Assembly: GCF_900105765.1 (NCBI RefSeq)
Contig: NZ_FNTX01000001.1
Span: 1,522,387-1,586,386, forward strand
Length of the DNA: 64,000 nt
DNA from: Ruania alba
GTDB taxonomy: Bacteria; Actinomycetota; Actinomycetes; Actinomycetales; Beutenbergiaceae
Reading direction: 5' to 3'
Shown here piece after piece: positions 17,289 through 26,666 of the stretch. The translations under genes were made by a program, and so were the position numbers. Under the pieces are notes generated by a model. It worked only from the letters and a program-made list of their open reading frames with translations, made no database searches and was not told where the DNA came from. How positions within the stretch are numbered: the stretch's first letter is position 1; every line of letters starts with the position of its first letter.

Positions 17289-17915
17289 ATGGCATCAAAG
17301 AACCGCACGCGCCGGCAGGTCCGGCTGTCCCGTTCGCTCGGGCTGGCCCTGACCCCGAAGGCCGTCAAGTACTTCGAGAAGCGGCCCTACCCGCCGGGTG
17401 AGCACGGCCGCGCACGCCGTCGGACCGAGTCCGACTACGCCGTCCGTCTGAAGGAGAAGCAGCGGCTGCGCGCCCAGTACGGGCTGCGGGAGGCCCAGTT
17501 GCGCCGCGCGTTCGTCGAGGCCCGGCACGAGCAGGGCCTGACCGGTGAGTCGCTGGTCGAGCTGCTCGAGATGCGCCTGGACGCGCTCGTGCTGCGCGCC
17601 GGGTTCGGCCGCACCATGGCCCAGGCCCGCCAGGCCGTCGTGCACCGCCACATCCTCGTGGACGGCAAGCTCGTGGACCGCCCCTCGTTCCGGGTGAAGC
17701 CGGGCCAGGTCGTCCAGGTGAAGCCGCGCAGCCAGACGATGGTGCCTTTCCAGGTGGCCGCCGCCGGTGCACACCGCGACGTGCTGCCCACGGTGCCGGA
17801 GTACCTCGACGTGCAGATCGAGAAGCTGCGCTTCGAGCTCAGCCGCCGCCCGAAGCGCGCCGAGGTGCCGATCACCTGCGACGTGCAGCTGGTCGTCGAG
17901 CACTACTCGCGCTGA
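17289..17915 (+). CDS. rpsD: 30S ribosomal protein S4 (cysteine-free form)
   Basis: Primary 16S rRNA-binding protein of the small subunit. At 208 residues it has the S4 N-terminal region followed by the S4 RNA-binding domain (LLEMRLDALVLRAGFGRTMA, AVVHRHILVDGKLVDRPSF). The N-terminal CxxC zinc knuckle of C-plus S4 is absent, so this is the zinc-independent C-minus form. The ATG at 17289 follows GACAGGAAGC; the frame is open further upstream but without family similarity. It stands alone with its own promoter, away from the usual rpsM-rpsK-rpoA cluster, as in many Micrococcales. Confidence 0.96.
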   Translation: MASKNRTRRQVRLSRSLGLALTPKAVKYFEKRPYPPGEHGRARRRTESDYAVRLKEKQRLRAQYGLREAQLRRAFVEARHEQGLTGESLVELLEMRLDALVLRAGFGRTMAQARQAVVHRHILVDGKLVDRPSFRVKPGQVVQVKPRSQTMVPFQVAAAGAHRDVLPTVPEYLDVQIEKLRFELSRRPKRAEVPITCDVQLVVEHYSR

Positions 17916-17930
17916 CCTCGTCTCACGACG

Positions 17931-17967
17931 CGCCCCGGGCGACGGCATCTTCGCCGTCCCCGGGGCG
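17931..17967 (+). terminator. terminator after rpsD
   Basis: Hairpin with outer arms CGCCCCGG (17931-17938) and CCGGGGCG (17960-17967) and inner arms ACGGC/GCCGT, followed by TTGTCATT. It starts 16 bp after the rpsD stop. Confidence 0.8.
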
Positions 17968-18060
17968 TTGTCATTCCACCCAGACGCCCTCGTCACGACC
18001 TTCCCGCGCGGTAGGGTCGCCGGTGGAGCGTTCAACGGACTCGATAGGAGAACAACAGCC

Positions 18061-18417
18061 ATGTCTCTCGGTGACATCGCCGGCCTGATCGCGGCCATCG
18101 CGTTCGTGCTGCTGGTGGGCGCGCTGGCCGTGCCGCTGCTCAAGCTAGGTCGAGTGATGGACGAGGCGCGCAAGAGTCTTGCTGAGGTCACCGAGCACAC
18201 GCTGCCGGTCATCGACGAGGCTGCCGTGACGATCAGCTCCACCAACGGTCAGATCACCAAGGTGGACACCGTCACCACCGCGGCCGCCGAGGTCTCCACG
18301 AACGTTTCCGCCCTCACGTCCCTGGTGGCCGCCACCGTGGGCGCGCCGCTGATCAAGGTGGCCGCCTTCTCCTTGGCGGTCCGCGGGCTCTTCGGTAAGG
18401 GAGACAAGCGCAAGTGA
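18061..18417 (+). CDS. DUF948 domain-containing membrane protein
   Basis: Small protein of 118 residues with one N-terminal membrane helix (about 5-27) followed by an amphipathic helical, probably coiled-coil segment rich in Thr/Val/Asp. It ends in a hydrophobic stretch and a Lys/Arg tail (GKGDKRK). This matches the DUF948 family found upstream of alaS in actinobacteria; function unknown. ATG 18061 follows AGGAGAAC. The next gene overlaps its stop (GTGA), so the pair is co-translated. Confidence 0.85.
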   Translation: MSLGDIAGLIAAIAFVLLVGALAVPLLKLGRVMDEARKSLAEVTEHTLPVIDEAAVTISSTNGQITKVDTVTTAAAEVSTNVSALTSLVAATVGAPLIKVAAFSLAVRGLFGKGDKRK

Positions 18418-18737
18418 AACGACTGCTGTGGGTCGGCGTCGGCGTGGGGATCACCGTGGTGGTGCTGCGTCAGGTGGGTAAGGCGAACGAACGCGTCGGT
18501 GCGATCACCCAGGCCGTCAGCCCGGCCGGGCTTGCCGGCTCGATCACCTCGCTGGCCACCGCGGCCAAGGACCTCACCGACCAGCTGCGCAGCTCGATGG
18601 CTGAGCACGAGCAGTCCCTGACGGCGGCCCTGCTGCCGAGCGAGGAGGAGACCTCCCGAGCGCGCACGGTGCGCGCCGACCGGGAGCGACGCGCTGCCGA
18701 TGTGTGGCCCGACGACGTCGACATCGACGACCTCTGA
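18414..18737 (+). CDS. small membrane protein, DUF6167-like
   Basis: 107 residues: an N-terminal hydrophobic helix (LLWVGVGVGITVVVL), an amphipathic middle, and an acidic C-terminus (WPDDVDIDDL). The GTG start overlaps the stop of the DUF948 gene. Actinobacterial genomes often keep this pair directly upstream of alaS, which suggests envelope-associated partners. Function is unknown and the DUF number is from memory of similar loci. Confidence 0.75.
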   Translation: MKRLLWVGVGVGITVVVLRQVGKANERVGAITQAVSPAGLAGSITSLATAAKDLTDQLRSSMAEHEQSLTAALLPSEEETSRARTVRADRERRAADVWPDDVDIDDL

Positions 18738-18798
18738 GCACCGGCCCGCTGCGTGCGGGAGCCCCTGCCCCTAGCTGAACCCGAACGAACGAGAACCC

Positions 18799-21497
18799 AT
18801 GCGTACCGCCGAGATCCGCAATCGCTGGCTCACCTACTTCTCCGAGCGCGGCCACACCGTGGTGCCGAGCGCACCGCTCGTCTCACCTGACCCGTCGGTG
18901 CTGTTCACGATCGCCGGGATGGTGCCGTTCATCCCCTACATCGTGGGCACCGAGGAGGCGCCGTACTCGCGCGCCGTGAGCGTGCAGAAATGCATCCGCA
19001 CCAACGACATCGAGAACGTCGGCGTCACCACCCGGCACGGCACGTTCTTCCAGATGTGCGGGAACTTCTCCTTCGGTGACTACTTCAAGACCGAGTCGAT
19101 CGGCTTCTCCTGGGAGCTGCTCACCTCCGGCGTGGCTGACGGCGGGTACGGCCTCGACGGGGACCGCATCTGGGTGACGATCTGGAACGAGGACGCCGAC
19201 GCCGAGCGCGCGCTGCACGAGATCGGCGTAGACCCCCGGCACATCGTCAAACTGACCCGCGAGGAGAACTTCTGGGACACGGGGCAGCCCGGTCCGGCAG
19301 GGCCATGTGCCGAGTTCCACTACGACCGTGGCCCGGCCTACGGCCCGGAGGCCGTCGGGGGGACCGTGGACCCGGGCGGTGATCGGTACCTGGAGATCTA
19401 CAACAACGTCTTCGACCAGTTCCTGCGCGGCCCCGGTGTGGGGAAGGATTATCCGCTACTGGGTGAGCTGGACCGGAAGGCGATCGACACCGGGCTCGGT
19501 CTGGAGCGCCTCGCCACCGTGCTGCAGGGCCGGGAGAACCTGTACGAGATCGACCAGACCTACCCGCTGATCCAGACCGTCGAACAACTTTCCGGTGCCA
19601 CGTATCAGCTCGGAAAGAACTCGCCGGAGCCGGACCAGGTCCGGATGCGGGTGGTGGCCGACCACGTGCGCTCGGCGCTGATGCTGATCGGCGACGGCGT
19701 ACGGCCCGGCAACGACGGTCGCGGCTATGTGCTGCGCCGGCTGATCCGCCGCGCGGTGCGTTCGATGCGTCTGCTGGGCGTCACCGAGCGTGCGATGCCG
19801 CACCTGATGCCGGTCGCGAAGGATGCGATGGCAGAGTCCTACCCGAGCTCGACGAGGCCTTCGCCTCGATCAGCCAGGTGGCCTATGAGGAGGAGGACGC
19901 CTTCCGTCGCACCCTCGTCTCGGGCACCACCATCCTGGACACAGCCGTGGCCAACGCGCGATCGGCCGGCGGGAGCCGGGCCGTACTGCCCGGCTCGGAC
20001 GCGTTCGCCCTGCACGACACCTACGGCTTCCCGATCGACCTGACCCTGGAGATGGCTGCCGAGCAGGGTGTGGAGGTCGACGAGACCGGCTTCCGCGCCC
20101 TGATGGCAGAGCAGCGCTCCCGCGCCCGCGCGGACGCCCTTGCGAAGAAGACCGGCCACGTCGACCCTGCCGTGTACCAGAACCTCCTGGGCCGCCTCGG
20201 CGGACCGGACACCTTCCTGGGCTACACCGACGACACCGCGCAGTCCCGGGTGGCCGGTCTGGTCGTGGACGGCGCCGCCGCCCCAGTGGCGCAGGCGCCG
20301 GCCGAGGTGGAGGTCATTCTCGACCGGACCCCGTTCTACGCCGAGGCCGGTGGTCAGCTCGCCGACCAGGGCACGATCGCCCTGGCCGGCGGGGGCATGG
20401 TGGACGTCGCCGACGTGCAGTCCCCGGTGAAGGGTCTGCACGTGCACCGGGGCACCCTCACCGAGGGCACGATCGCCCTCGACGAGACGGCCGTGGCGAG
20501 CATCGACACGCACCGTCGTCGGGCCATCGCGCGCGCCCACACGGCCACGCACATGGTGCACAAGGCGTTGCACGAGTTCCTCGGCGAACAGGCCACCCAG
20601 GCCGGCTCGGAGAACGCCCCCTCGCGGCTGCGGTTCGACTTCCGGCACGGCTCGTCCGTGCCGGCCTCGGTGATCTCCGAGATCGATCAGCGGGTGAACG
20701 AGCGGCTCGCGGAGAACCTCGACGTGACCGATCAGACGATGAGCCTGGACGAGGCCCGTGCGCAGGGCGCGATGGCCCTGTTCGGGGAGAAGTACGGCGA
20801 TCGTGTCCGGGTGGTCTCGATCGGCGGCGACTGGTCCAAGGAACTGTGCGCGGGTACGCACGTGCCGCGCTCCGGCGACCTCGGTCTGGTCACCGTGCTG
20901 GGGGAGTCCTCGATCGGGTCGGGGGTGCGCCGCATCGACGCGCTGGTCGGCCAGGGTGCCTACGACAACCAGGCCAAGGCGCATGCCCTGGTCGGGCAGA
21001 TCTCCCAGCTGGTCGGTGCCCGCGGGGAGGAGCTCCCGGATCGGATCTCCGGCATCCTGGGCCGCCTCAAGGACGCCGAGCGTGAACTCGCCACGCTCCG
21101 GCAGGGGCAGCTGCTCGCGCGTGCCGGTGAGCTCGCCGGTTCGGCCACCGAGCATGGGGGTGTCCGCGCGGTCACCGCCTCCCTGGGGGAACTCACGTCC
21201 GCCGACGACGTCCGCTCGCTGGTGCTGGATGTGCGGGACCGTCTGGGCTCGTCCGCCCCGGCCGTGATCGCCCTCGGCGCCGTGGTGAAGGAACGTCCGG
21301 TGGTGGTGGTCGCCACCAACGACGCCGCCCGCACGGCTGGTGCGAAGGCCGGCGCCCTGGTCCGGGTGGCGGCGACCCGTCTCGGTGGAGGTGGCGGGGG
21401 CAAGGACGACATCGCCCAGGGGGGCGGAACGGACGCCGGAGCGCTCGAGGAGGCGCTCCGTGCGGTGGTGGCTGACCTGGACGGCCTGGGTGCCTGA
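18799..21497 (+). CDS. alaS: alanyl-tRNA synthetase, reading frame interrupted near 19843
   Basis: Charges tRNA-Ala and edits Ser/Gly mischarging. The first part (from ATG 18799) carries the catalytic core, with [36 protein letters not shown] and GLGLERL. The second part carries the rest of the tRNA-binding region, the editing domain ([18 protein letters not shown], and C-H metal ligands in [15 protein letters not shown]) and the C-Ala domain. Frame changes at 19842-19845: adding one C to the CCC run restores [24 protein letters not shown] and a normal ~899-residue protein. As alaS is essential, this is most likely a sequencing error. The stop overlaps the ruvX start. Confidence 0.93.
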
Positions 21498-21993
21498 CGG
21501 GTTCCGCACCGGGGTCCGGCTCGCGATCGACGTGGGCACGGTCCGCATCGGCGTGGCCCGCTGTGACCTGCACGGAATCCTCGCCACACCGGTGCGGACC
21601 GTCTCCCGCAAAGGTGAGCGGCAGGGCCTGCGCGAGCTCGCCGAGCTGGTGGACGAGTACGACCCGATCGAGGTGCTCGTCGGGCTGCCGCGCAGTCTTG
21701 ATGGTGGTGAAGGACCCGCAGCACGTGCCGTGCGGGCGTATTCTGGTCACCTGGTCCGCACCATCCGGCCTGTGCCGGTGCGCATGGTGGACGAGCGACT
21801 GACCACGGTGACAGCCCATCAGGTGTTGCACGCCGCCGGTCGGAGCAGTCGCCGCCATCGTGAGGTGGTGGACCAGGTGGCTGCGGTGACGATCTTGGAG
21901 GCGGCCCTGGACGCGGAGCGTCAGCAGGGCACGCCGCCGGGGGAGCTCATCAAGGCGCCGGACCCAGACCATTCGGACCAGGAGGGCACGTGA
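21490..21993 (+). CDS. ruvX: Holliday junction resolvase-like RNase, YqgF family
   Basis: RNase H-fold protein; the family is implicated in 16S rRNA maturation and Holliday junction resolution. The opening strand RLAIDVGTVRIGVARCD holds the first catalytic Asp. GLPRSLDGGEGPAA and the block VDERLTTVTA follow, with the final Asp in HREVVDQVAAVTILE. GTG 21490 overlaps the alaS stop by 8 bases, the classic alaS-ruvX-mltG-aroE arrangement. 167 residues, slightly longer than usual because of the C-terminal tail. Confidence 0.95.
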   Translation: MPDGFRTGVRLAIDVGTVRIGVARCDLHGILATPVRTVSRKGERQGLRELAELVDEYDPIEVLVGLPRSLDGGEGPAARAVRAYSGHLVRTIRPVPVRMVDERLTTVTAHQVLHAAGRSSRRHREVVDQVAAVTILEAALDAERQQGTPPGELIKAPDPDHSDQEGT

Positions 21994-23129
21994 CGGACCT
22001 GTTCGGCGACGAACCTCAGTCTTCACGGGCCCGCCGCTCGTCCGCGCGCCTGCGCCAGGCGAAGCGGCGGGCGCAGCGGCGCCGGAACTTCATCTCCTTC
22101 GTGGTGATGCTGGTGGCACTCGCGCTGCTGGTGGGCGGCGGTTGGGTGCTGGTGCGCCCGCTGCTGGACGGCAATGAACAGGTCTCCGAGGAGCCCACCG
22201 ACTATCCCGGCCCGGGCACCGGCGAGGTGCAGGTGGTGATCGAGGAGGGCGCCAGCGGCGGTGAGATGGCCTCGGTGCTGCTGGAAGCAGACGTGGTGGC
22301 GAGCCGGACCGCGTTCATCAATGCCTTCAACGCGAACCCGGACGCTGCAGGGATCCAGCCGGGCACGCACGTGCTGGCGCAGCAGATGCGTGCCGAGGAC
22401 GCGGTGGCAGTCATGGCTGATGGGTCGACGCTTTCGGACACACGGATCACGATCCCCGAGCAGTGGCGAGCGACCCAGATCTACGACCGCGTTGCACAAC
22501 GACTCGACGTTGACGTCAGCGAAGTCGAGGAAGCGGCGGATGCCGTCGCTGCCGACTATCTGCCGGACGTGGCAGGCGGCGAGATGGAGGGCTGGTTGGC
22601 GGCGAGCACGTACAACGTGCATCCGGACGACACAGCGACCGATGTTCTCGAGGGCATGGTGGATCGGACCATCGAACTTCTGGACTCGATGGACGTCCCC
22701 GCCGCGGACCGGCAGGACGTCCTCATCAAGGCATCGATCGTCGAGGCCGAAGTCATTCGGGACGACGAACGAGCTCGGGTCGCGCTCGTGATCGAGAACC
22801 GCCTTGACAACTGCAGTGGTGACGGCCGACTAGGAATGGACTCTACAGTCGCCTACGGCCTCGGTATTACTTTGGGTGAGGCTCTGACGCAGGAGCGGTT
22901 GAGGGAAGACACGCCATACAACACTCGACTGAACCCCGGATTGCCACCCGGACCTATCAGTTCCCCAAGCCAAGGTTCGATCGAGGCTGTCCTGGCGCCG
23001 GCCGCGGGCGATCTGTGCTACTTCGTGAGCGACCTGGAGACCGGAGAGTCGCTGTTCGCCGCGACACTAGAAGAGCACAACGAGAACCGAGAAACTATCA
23101 ACAATCGCAACAGCAACGATGAGGGGTGA
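21990..23129 (+). CDS. mltG: endolytic murein transglycosylase
   Basis: Cleaves nascent peptidoglycan strands at the membrane. An Arg-rich cytoplasmic start (residues ~10-33), one membrane helix (~35-57), then a LysM-like and YceG catalytic domain. The catalytic Glu is in IKASIVEAEV; MDSTVAYGLG and YNTRLNPGLPPGPIS are typical. The GTG start overlaps the ruvX stop. Codon use changes inside the gene: from about 22,440 onward, and most clearly 22,800-23,110, AT-rich codons (ATT, ACT, TTG, AGG, CTA, CCA) become common, unlike the first third or the neighbours. This suggests a recombinant allele. Confidence 0.95.
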   Translation: MTDLFGDEPQSSRARRSSARLRQAKRRAQRRRNFISFVVMLVALALLVGGGWVLVRPLLDGNEQVSEEPTDYPGPGTGEVQVVIEEGASGGEMASVLLEADVVASRTAFINAFNANPDAAGIQPGTHVLAQQMRAEDAVAVMADGSTLSDTRITIPEQWRATQIYDRVAQRLDVDVSEVEEAADAVAADYLPDVAGGEMEGWLAASTYNVHPDDTATDVLEGMVDRTIELLDSMDVPAADRQDVLIKASIVEAEVIRDDERARVALVIENRLDNCSGDGRLGMDSTVAYGLGITLGEALTQERLREDTPYNTRLNPGLPPGPISSPSQGSIEAVLAPAAGDLCYFVSDLETGESLFAATLEEHNENRETINNRNSNDEG

Positions 23130-23148
23130 CGTCTCCCAGGAGACTTCG

Positions 23149-23997
23149 ATGGGTCGCCGCGCCGCAGTCCTCGGCCACCCCGTGGCGCACTCGCTCTCCC
23201 CGGTCCTGCACCAGGCCGCCTACGAGGCGCTCGGGCTGAACGCGTGGGAGTACCAGCTCCACGACGTCGACGAGCCCGAGTTGGCCGACTTCGTGGCAAC
23301 TCTGGACGACTCCTGGGCGGGTCTCTCGCTCACCATGCCGCTCAAGCACGAGGCACTCCGCTTGGCCGACCACGTGGACGGGTTGGCCAAAGTGGTGGGC
23401 GCCGCGAACACCCTGCTGCGGCAACCAGGCGGCCTGCTGGTGGCTGCGAACACGGACGTGCACGGGCTCACCGCCGCGCTGCGCGAGGTGGCGCCCGAGC
23501 AGTGGGCGCCATCTCGTGCCGTGATCGTCGGAGGCGGGGCGACCGCGTCCTCGGCGGTGGCCGCCGTCGGCGAGCTCGGAATCACCCACCCGACAGTGCT
23601 CGCACGCTCCCTCGCCCGGGTCGGAACGGTGCGGCGCGCCGCCTCCCGGATGGGCGTGTCCCCGGAGTACATCGCACTGGACGCCCCCGAGGCACCCGAG
23701 CTGCTCGCAGCGGCCGACGTGGTGGTGCTGACCCTGCCGCAGCACGCCGCCGACCCGCTCGCCGAGTGGGTGGCGGGTACCCGGTTGCGGCCGGGGCAGG
23801 TGCTGCTCGACGCCGTCTACGCGGGATGGCCGACCACCGCTGCCTCCGCGTGGTCAGGCGCGGGTGGCGCGATCGCGCCCGGATACCTGATGCTGTTGCA
23901 CCAGGCATGCGAGCAGGTCCGTTTGATGACCGGTCGCGACGCACCTGTCGAGGCGATGCGCACCGCCCTCACCGAGGCTCTCGCTGCACGCGGCTGA
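23149..23997 (+). CDS. aroE: shikimate dehydrogenase
   Basis: Reduces 3-dehydroshikimate with NADPH in the shikimate pathway. Substrate-binding HSLSPVLHQAAY, the catalytic Lys in MPLKHEAL, NTDVHGL and the Rossmann loop GGGATASSA are visible; the C-terminus has GYLMLLHQA. ATG 23149 was preferred over an in-frame ATG at 23119 because it follows CCAGGAGA at good spacing and gives the family N-terminus GRRAAVLGHPV. The gene starts just after mltG and begins an aromatic biosynthesis cluster. Confidence 0.95.
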   Translation: MGRRAAVLGHPVAHSLSPVLHQAAYEALGLNAWEYQLHDVDEPELADFVATLDDSWAGLSLTMPLKHEALRLADHVDGLAKVVGAANTLLRQPGGLLVAANTDVHGLTAALREVAPEQWAPSRAVIVGGGATASSAVAAVGELGITHPTVLARSLARVGTVRRAASRMGVSPEYIALDAPEAPELLAAADVVVLTLPQHAADPLAEWVAGTRLRPGQVLLDAVYAGWPTTAASAWSGAGGAIAPGYLMLLHQACEQVRLMTGRDAPVEAMRTALTEALAARG

Positions 23998-24045
23998 GTC
24001 CACAGGCCCCCGCACATCGGTCGTCCTGCTGGAATGATGGGGGCG

Positions 24046-24738
24046 ATGCAGCTGAGCACCCTCTGGGCCGAGACCCCGCTTGCCGCCATCGCGATCGCCG
24101 TGCTCGGTGCCGTCGTCCTGGGGGCGGCCGCCTGGGTCGCTACCCCGCGGGTACGCACGCTCGCCGGACCCGGTGCCACCTCACGGTGGTTACGCCGCCG
24201 CACTCACGTGGTGCTTGCCGCGGTGGCCGGAGCGAGCCTGCCGTGGCTCGACCTGCACCCGGTGGAGCTGGCCACCCTGGCCATCGTCGCCGTGCTGGTC
24301 GCCCTGCTGGTGACGGTGGACCTGGCCGTCCACCGGCTGCCGGACGCCCTGGCCTTCCCCACGGCTGGACTCCTCGTGCTCGGCTGGTTCATCGGCGCCC
24401 TGGTCGGCGCCGGCAGCTGGAGCGACCTGGGTCGCGCGGTGCTCGCTGCGCTGGCCGTGGGCAGCGGGCTGCTCGTACTGTGTCTGCTCACCCCGTCCGG
24501 GCTGGGCCTGGGGGATGCGAAGCTCGGCGCCGTGCTGGCTCTCGCACTCGGTTGGTTCGGGTGGACACCGGTGGTGGGGGCGGTGGTGCTGGCGTTCCTG
24601 CTCGGGGGACTGTTCGCCGTCGGGCTGCTCCTCACGCGGCGGGCCACCCGCCGCACAGCGGTGGCGTTCGGACCATGGCTGGCAGCGGGGGCGGCCCTCG
24701 CCCTCGCCCTCGGCGACCGGATCGCCGGAGGCACGTGA
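24046..24738 (+). CDS. A24-family prepilin peptidase-like membrane protein
   Basis: Polytopic membrane aspartyl protease expected to process type IV prepilin-like leaders. About six to seven hydrophobic helices. The first catalytic Asp is in TVDLAVHRLPD and the second in the GLGLGDAKLG (GxGD) motif, both intact. It lacks the large N-terminal cytoplasmic methylase domain of PilD, as do Flp/Tad-type and ComC-like short forms. ATG 24046 is 7 nt after AATGAT; ATG 24034 is an alternative. No pilin or secretion gene is nearby. It interrupts the aro cluster, an arrangement common in Micrococcales. Confidence 0.88.
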   Translation: MQLSTLWAETPLAAIAIAVLGAVVLGAAAWVATPRVRTLAGPGATSRWLRRRTHVVLAAVAGASLPWLDLHPVELATLAIVAVLVALLVTVDLAVHRLPDALAFPTAGLLVLGWFIGALVGAGSWSDLGRAVLAALAVGSGLLVLCLLTPSGLGLGDAKLGAVLALALGWFGWTPVVGAVVLAFLLGGLFAVGLLLTRRATRRTAVAFGPWLAAGAALALALGDRIAGGT

Positions 24739-24801
24739 CCCCGCTGCTCGCAGCACGGACTGCTCGGACAAGCCCCGGTGCAGGCGTGGGAGGATGACGC
24801 C

Positions 24802-26019
24802 ATGCTCAGATGGTTGACCTCAGGCGAGTCGCACGGACCAGCGGTGCTGGGGATCCTCGAGGGCGTTCCGGCCGGGGTGGAGATCACCACCGACGACATC
24901 GCCGACGCCCTCGCCCGGCGGCGACTCGGCTATGGCCGTGGATCCCGGATGAAGTTCGAGCAGGACGCGGTGCGCCTCCTCGGCGGGGTGCGGCACGGGT
25001 CCACCATGGGTGGCCCGGTCGCGATCGAGATCGGCAACACCGAATGGCCGAAGTGGGAACAGGTGATGTCGGCCGACCCGGTCGAGGCCAGTGTGCTCGA
25101 CGTGGACGCCGGTACCGGCGATACACGTGAGCAGGCCCGGAACAAGCCGCTGACCCGCCCGCGCCCCGGGCACGCCGACCTGATCGGGATGGCCAAGTAC
25201 CACCTCGACGACGCACGCCCCGTGCTGGAGCGCGCCTCGGCACGAGAGACGGCCACCCGGGTGGCCCTGGGCCGCGTGGCTGCGGCGCTGCTCGAGCAGG
25301 CGGCCGGGATCCGGCTGGTCTCGCACGTGGTGCAGGTGGGCCCGGTGCAGGCGCCGGACGACGCCCCGGCGCCAGGGCCGGACGACGTCGGTGCGCTCGA
25401 CGCCGACCCGGTGCGCTGCTTCCACGCCGATTCATCGGAGCGGATGGTCGCCGAGATCGATGATGCGAAGAAGGCCGGGGACACCCTCGGTGGCGTCGTC
25501 GAGGTGCTGGCTTATGGCGTACCGCCGGGTGTGGGCAGCTATGTGCACGCCGATCGACGCCTGGATGCCCGGCTGGCCGGTGCACTGATGAGCATCCAGG
25601 CCATCAAGGGAGTCGAGGTCGGGGACGGCTTCCGCACCGCAGCACGCCGCGGATCGGTGGCGCACGACGAGATCGTGCGCGATGACTCCGGGCGGCTCAG
25701 CCGGCAGACGAACCGCGCCGGTGGAGTCGAGGGTGGGATGACGAACGGCCAGGTGTTGCGCGTGCGCGCGGCGCTCAAGCCGATCTCCACGGTGCCCCGG
25801 GCACTGGCCACCGTGGACGTGGCCACCGGGGAAGCCACCACGGCGCTGCACCAGCGGTCCGATGTGTGCGCGATCGCACCGGCTGCAGTGGTGGCCGAGG
25901 CGATGGTCGCGCTCGTGGTCGCGGAGACGCTGCTGGAGAAGTTCGGCGGCGACTCGATCACGGAGACCGCGCGGAACGTGCGCGGATACCTGGACGCGAT
26001 CCCGGAGACCATGCGATGA
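24802..26019 (+). CDS. aroC: chorismate synthase
   Basis: Converts EPSP to chorismate using reduced FMN. 405 residues. The N-terminal [21 protein letters not shown]-type block and C-terminal [11 protein letters not shown] signature are present, with [13 protein letters not shown] near the end. ATG 24802 follows GGGAGGATGACGCC. The stop overlaps an in-frame ATG for an extended aroK. Second gene of the aroE-C-K-B-Q series. Confidence 0.97.
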   Translation: MLRWLTSGESHGPAVLGILEGVPAGVEITTDDIADALARRRLGYGRGSRMKFEQDAVRLLGGVRHGSTMGGPVAIEIGNTEWPKWEQVMSADPVEASVLDVDAGTGDTREQARNKPLTRPRPGHADLIGMAKYHLDDARPVLERASARETATRVALGRVAAALLEQAAGIRLVSHVVQVGPVQAPDDAPAPGPDDVGALDADPVRCFHADSSERMVAEIDDAKKAGDTLGGVVEVLAYGVPPGVGSYVHADRRLDARLAGALMSIQAIKGVEVGDGFRTAARRGSVAHDEIVRDDSGRLSRQTNRAGGVEGGMTNGQVLRVRAALKPISTVPRALATVDVATGEATTALHQRSDVCAIAPAAVVAEAMVALVVAETLLEKFGGDSITETARNVRGYLDAIPETMR

Positions 26020-26068
26020 GCGGGAGGAGCCCCCGCGTAGGTGGGGCGAGGAACGAGACCCGCCGGAG

Positions 26069-26157
26069 CGAGGCACCGGACCGATCAGACCAGAAGACAT
26101 CGATGAGCGGTAGGAGCCCCGAGGCACCGGACCGATCAGACCAGAGGACATCGATGA
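26069..26157 (+). repeat. 51-bp tandem duplication at the aroK start region
   Basis: A 38-bp block (26069-26106) recurs at 26120-26157 with one difference (A versus G in CAGA[A/G]GACAT). The period of 51 bp is a multiple of three, so each copy ends in an in-frame ATG of aroK. The preceding GATGAGCGG[G/T]AGGAGCCCC motif is also repeated (26015 and 26102). Confidence 0.85.
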
Positions 26158-26666
26158 CGGGCACCCGTCCGCGCCTCGTCCTGATCGGCCCACCCGGTGC
26201 CGGGAAGTCGACCGTGGGCCGGTTGCTGGCCGAGCACTGGGGCGTCACCTTCCGTGACACCGACTCCGACGTGGAAGCCACCGAGGGGCGCAGCATCCCG
26301 GACATCTTCGTCGATGACGGTGAGGACTACTTCCGGGGCGTCGAACGCGCCGCCGTGGCTCACGCCTTGACCGAGCACGACGGCGTTCTCGCCCTGGGCG
26401 GGGGAGCGGTGCTCGACCCGGACACCCAGGCGGACCTGGCCACCCACACCGTGGTGTTCCTCTCGGTCGGCCTGGCCGATGCCGCCGGACGGGTGGGCCT
26501 GACCACCTCCCGCCCGCTGCTGCTGGGCAGCCCGCGCCGTCAGTGGCAGCAGCTGATGGACGCGCGGCGAGGGACCTACGAACGGCTCGCGACCTCCGTC
26601 GTGCCCACCGACCGGCTTAGCCCGGAGCAGGTGCGCGACGCCGTGCTCGAGGCGGTGTCGGCATGA
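26154..26666 (+). CDS. aroK: shikimate kinase
   Basis: Phosphorylates shikimate at O3 with ATP. Walker A GPPGAGKST is at about residues 11-19, followed by FRDTDSDVEATEGRSI, the substrate-binding FRGVERAAV, GGGAVLD and the lid Arg region TSRPLLLG. ATG 26154 has a GAGGAC ribosome-binding site and gives a standard 170-residue enzyme. Two further in-frame ATGs, 26103 and 26016 (the latter overlapping the aroC stop), would add a tail containing a 17-residue tandem duplication with EAPDRSDQ(K/R)TS. aroB overlaps its stop (ATGA). Confidence 0.94.
   Translation: MTGTRPRLVLIGPPGAGKSTVGRLLAEHWGVTFRDTDSDVEATEGRSIPDIFVDDGEDYFRGVERAAVAHALTEHDGVLALGGGAVLDPDTQADLATHTVVFLSVGLADAAGRVGLTTSRPLLLGSPRRQWQQLMDARRGTYERLATSVVPTDRLSPEQVRDAVLEAVSA

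Noticed and set aside
19840-19850. programmed ribosomal frameshift in alaS
   Set aside because: No slippery heptamer followed by a clear pseudoknot was seen, and three other genes in the window show the same one-base deficit, so assembly error is simpler.
26016-26160. CRISPR-like array at the aroK start
   Set aside because: Only two near-identical copies with the repeat continuing in frame into coding sequence; a tandem duplication, not repeats with spacers.
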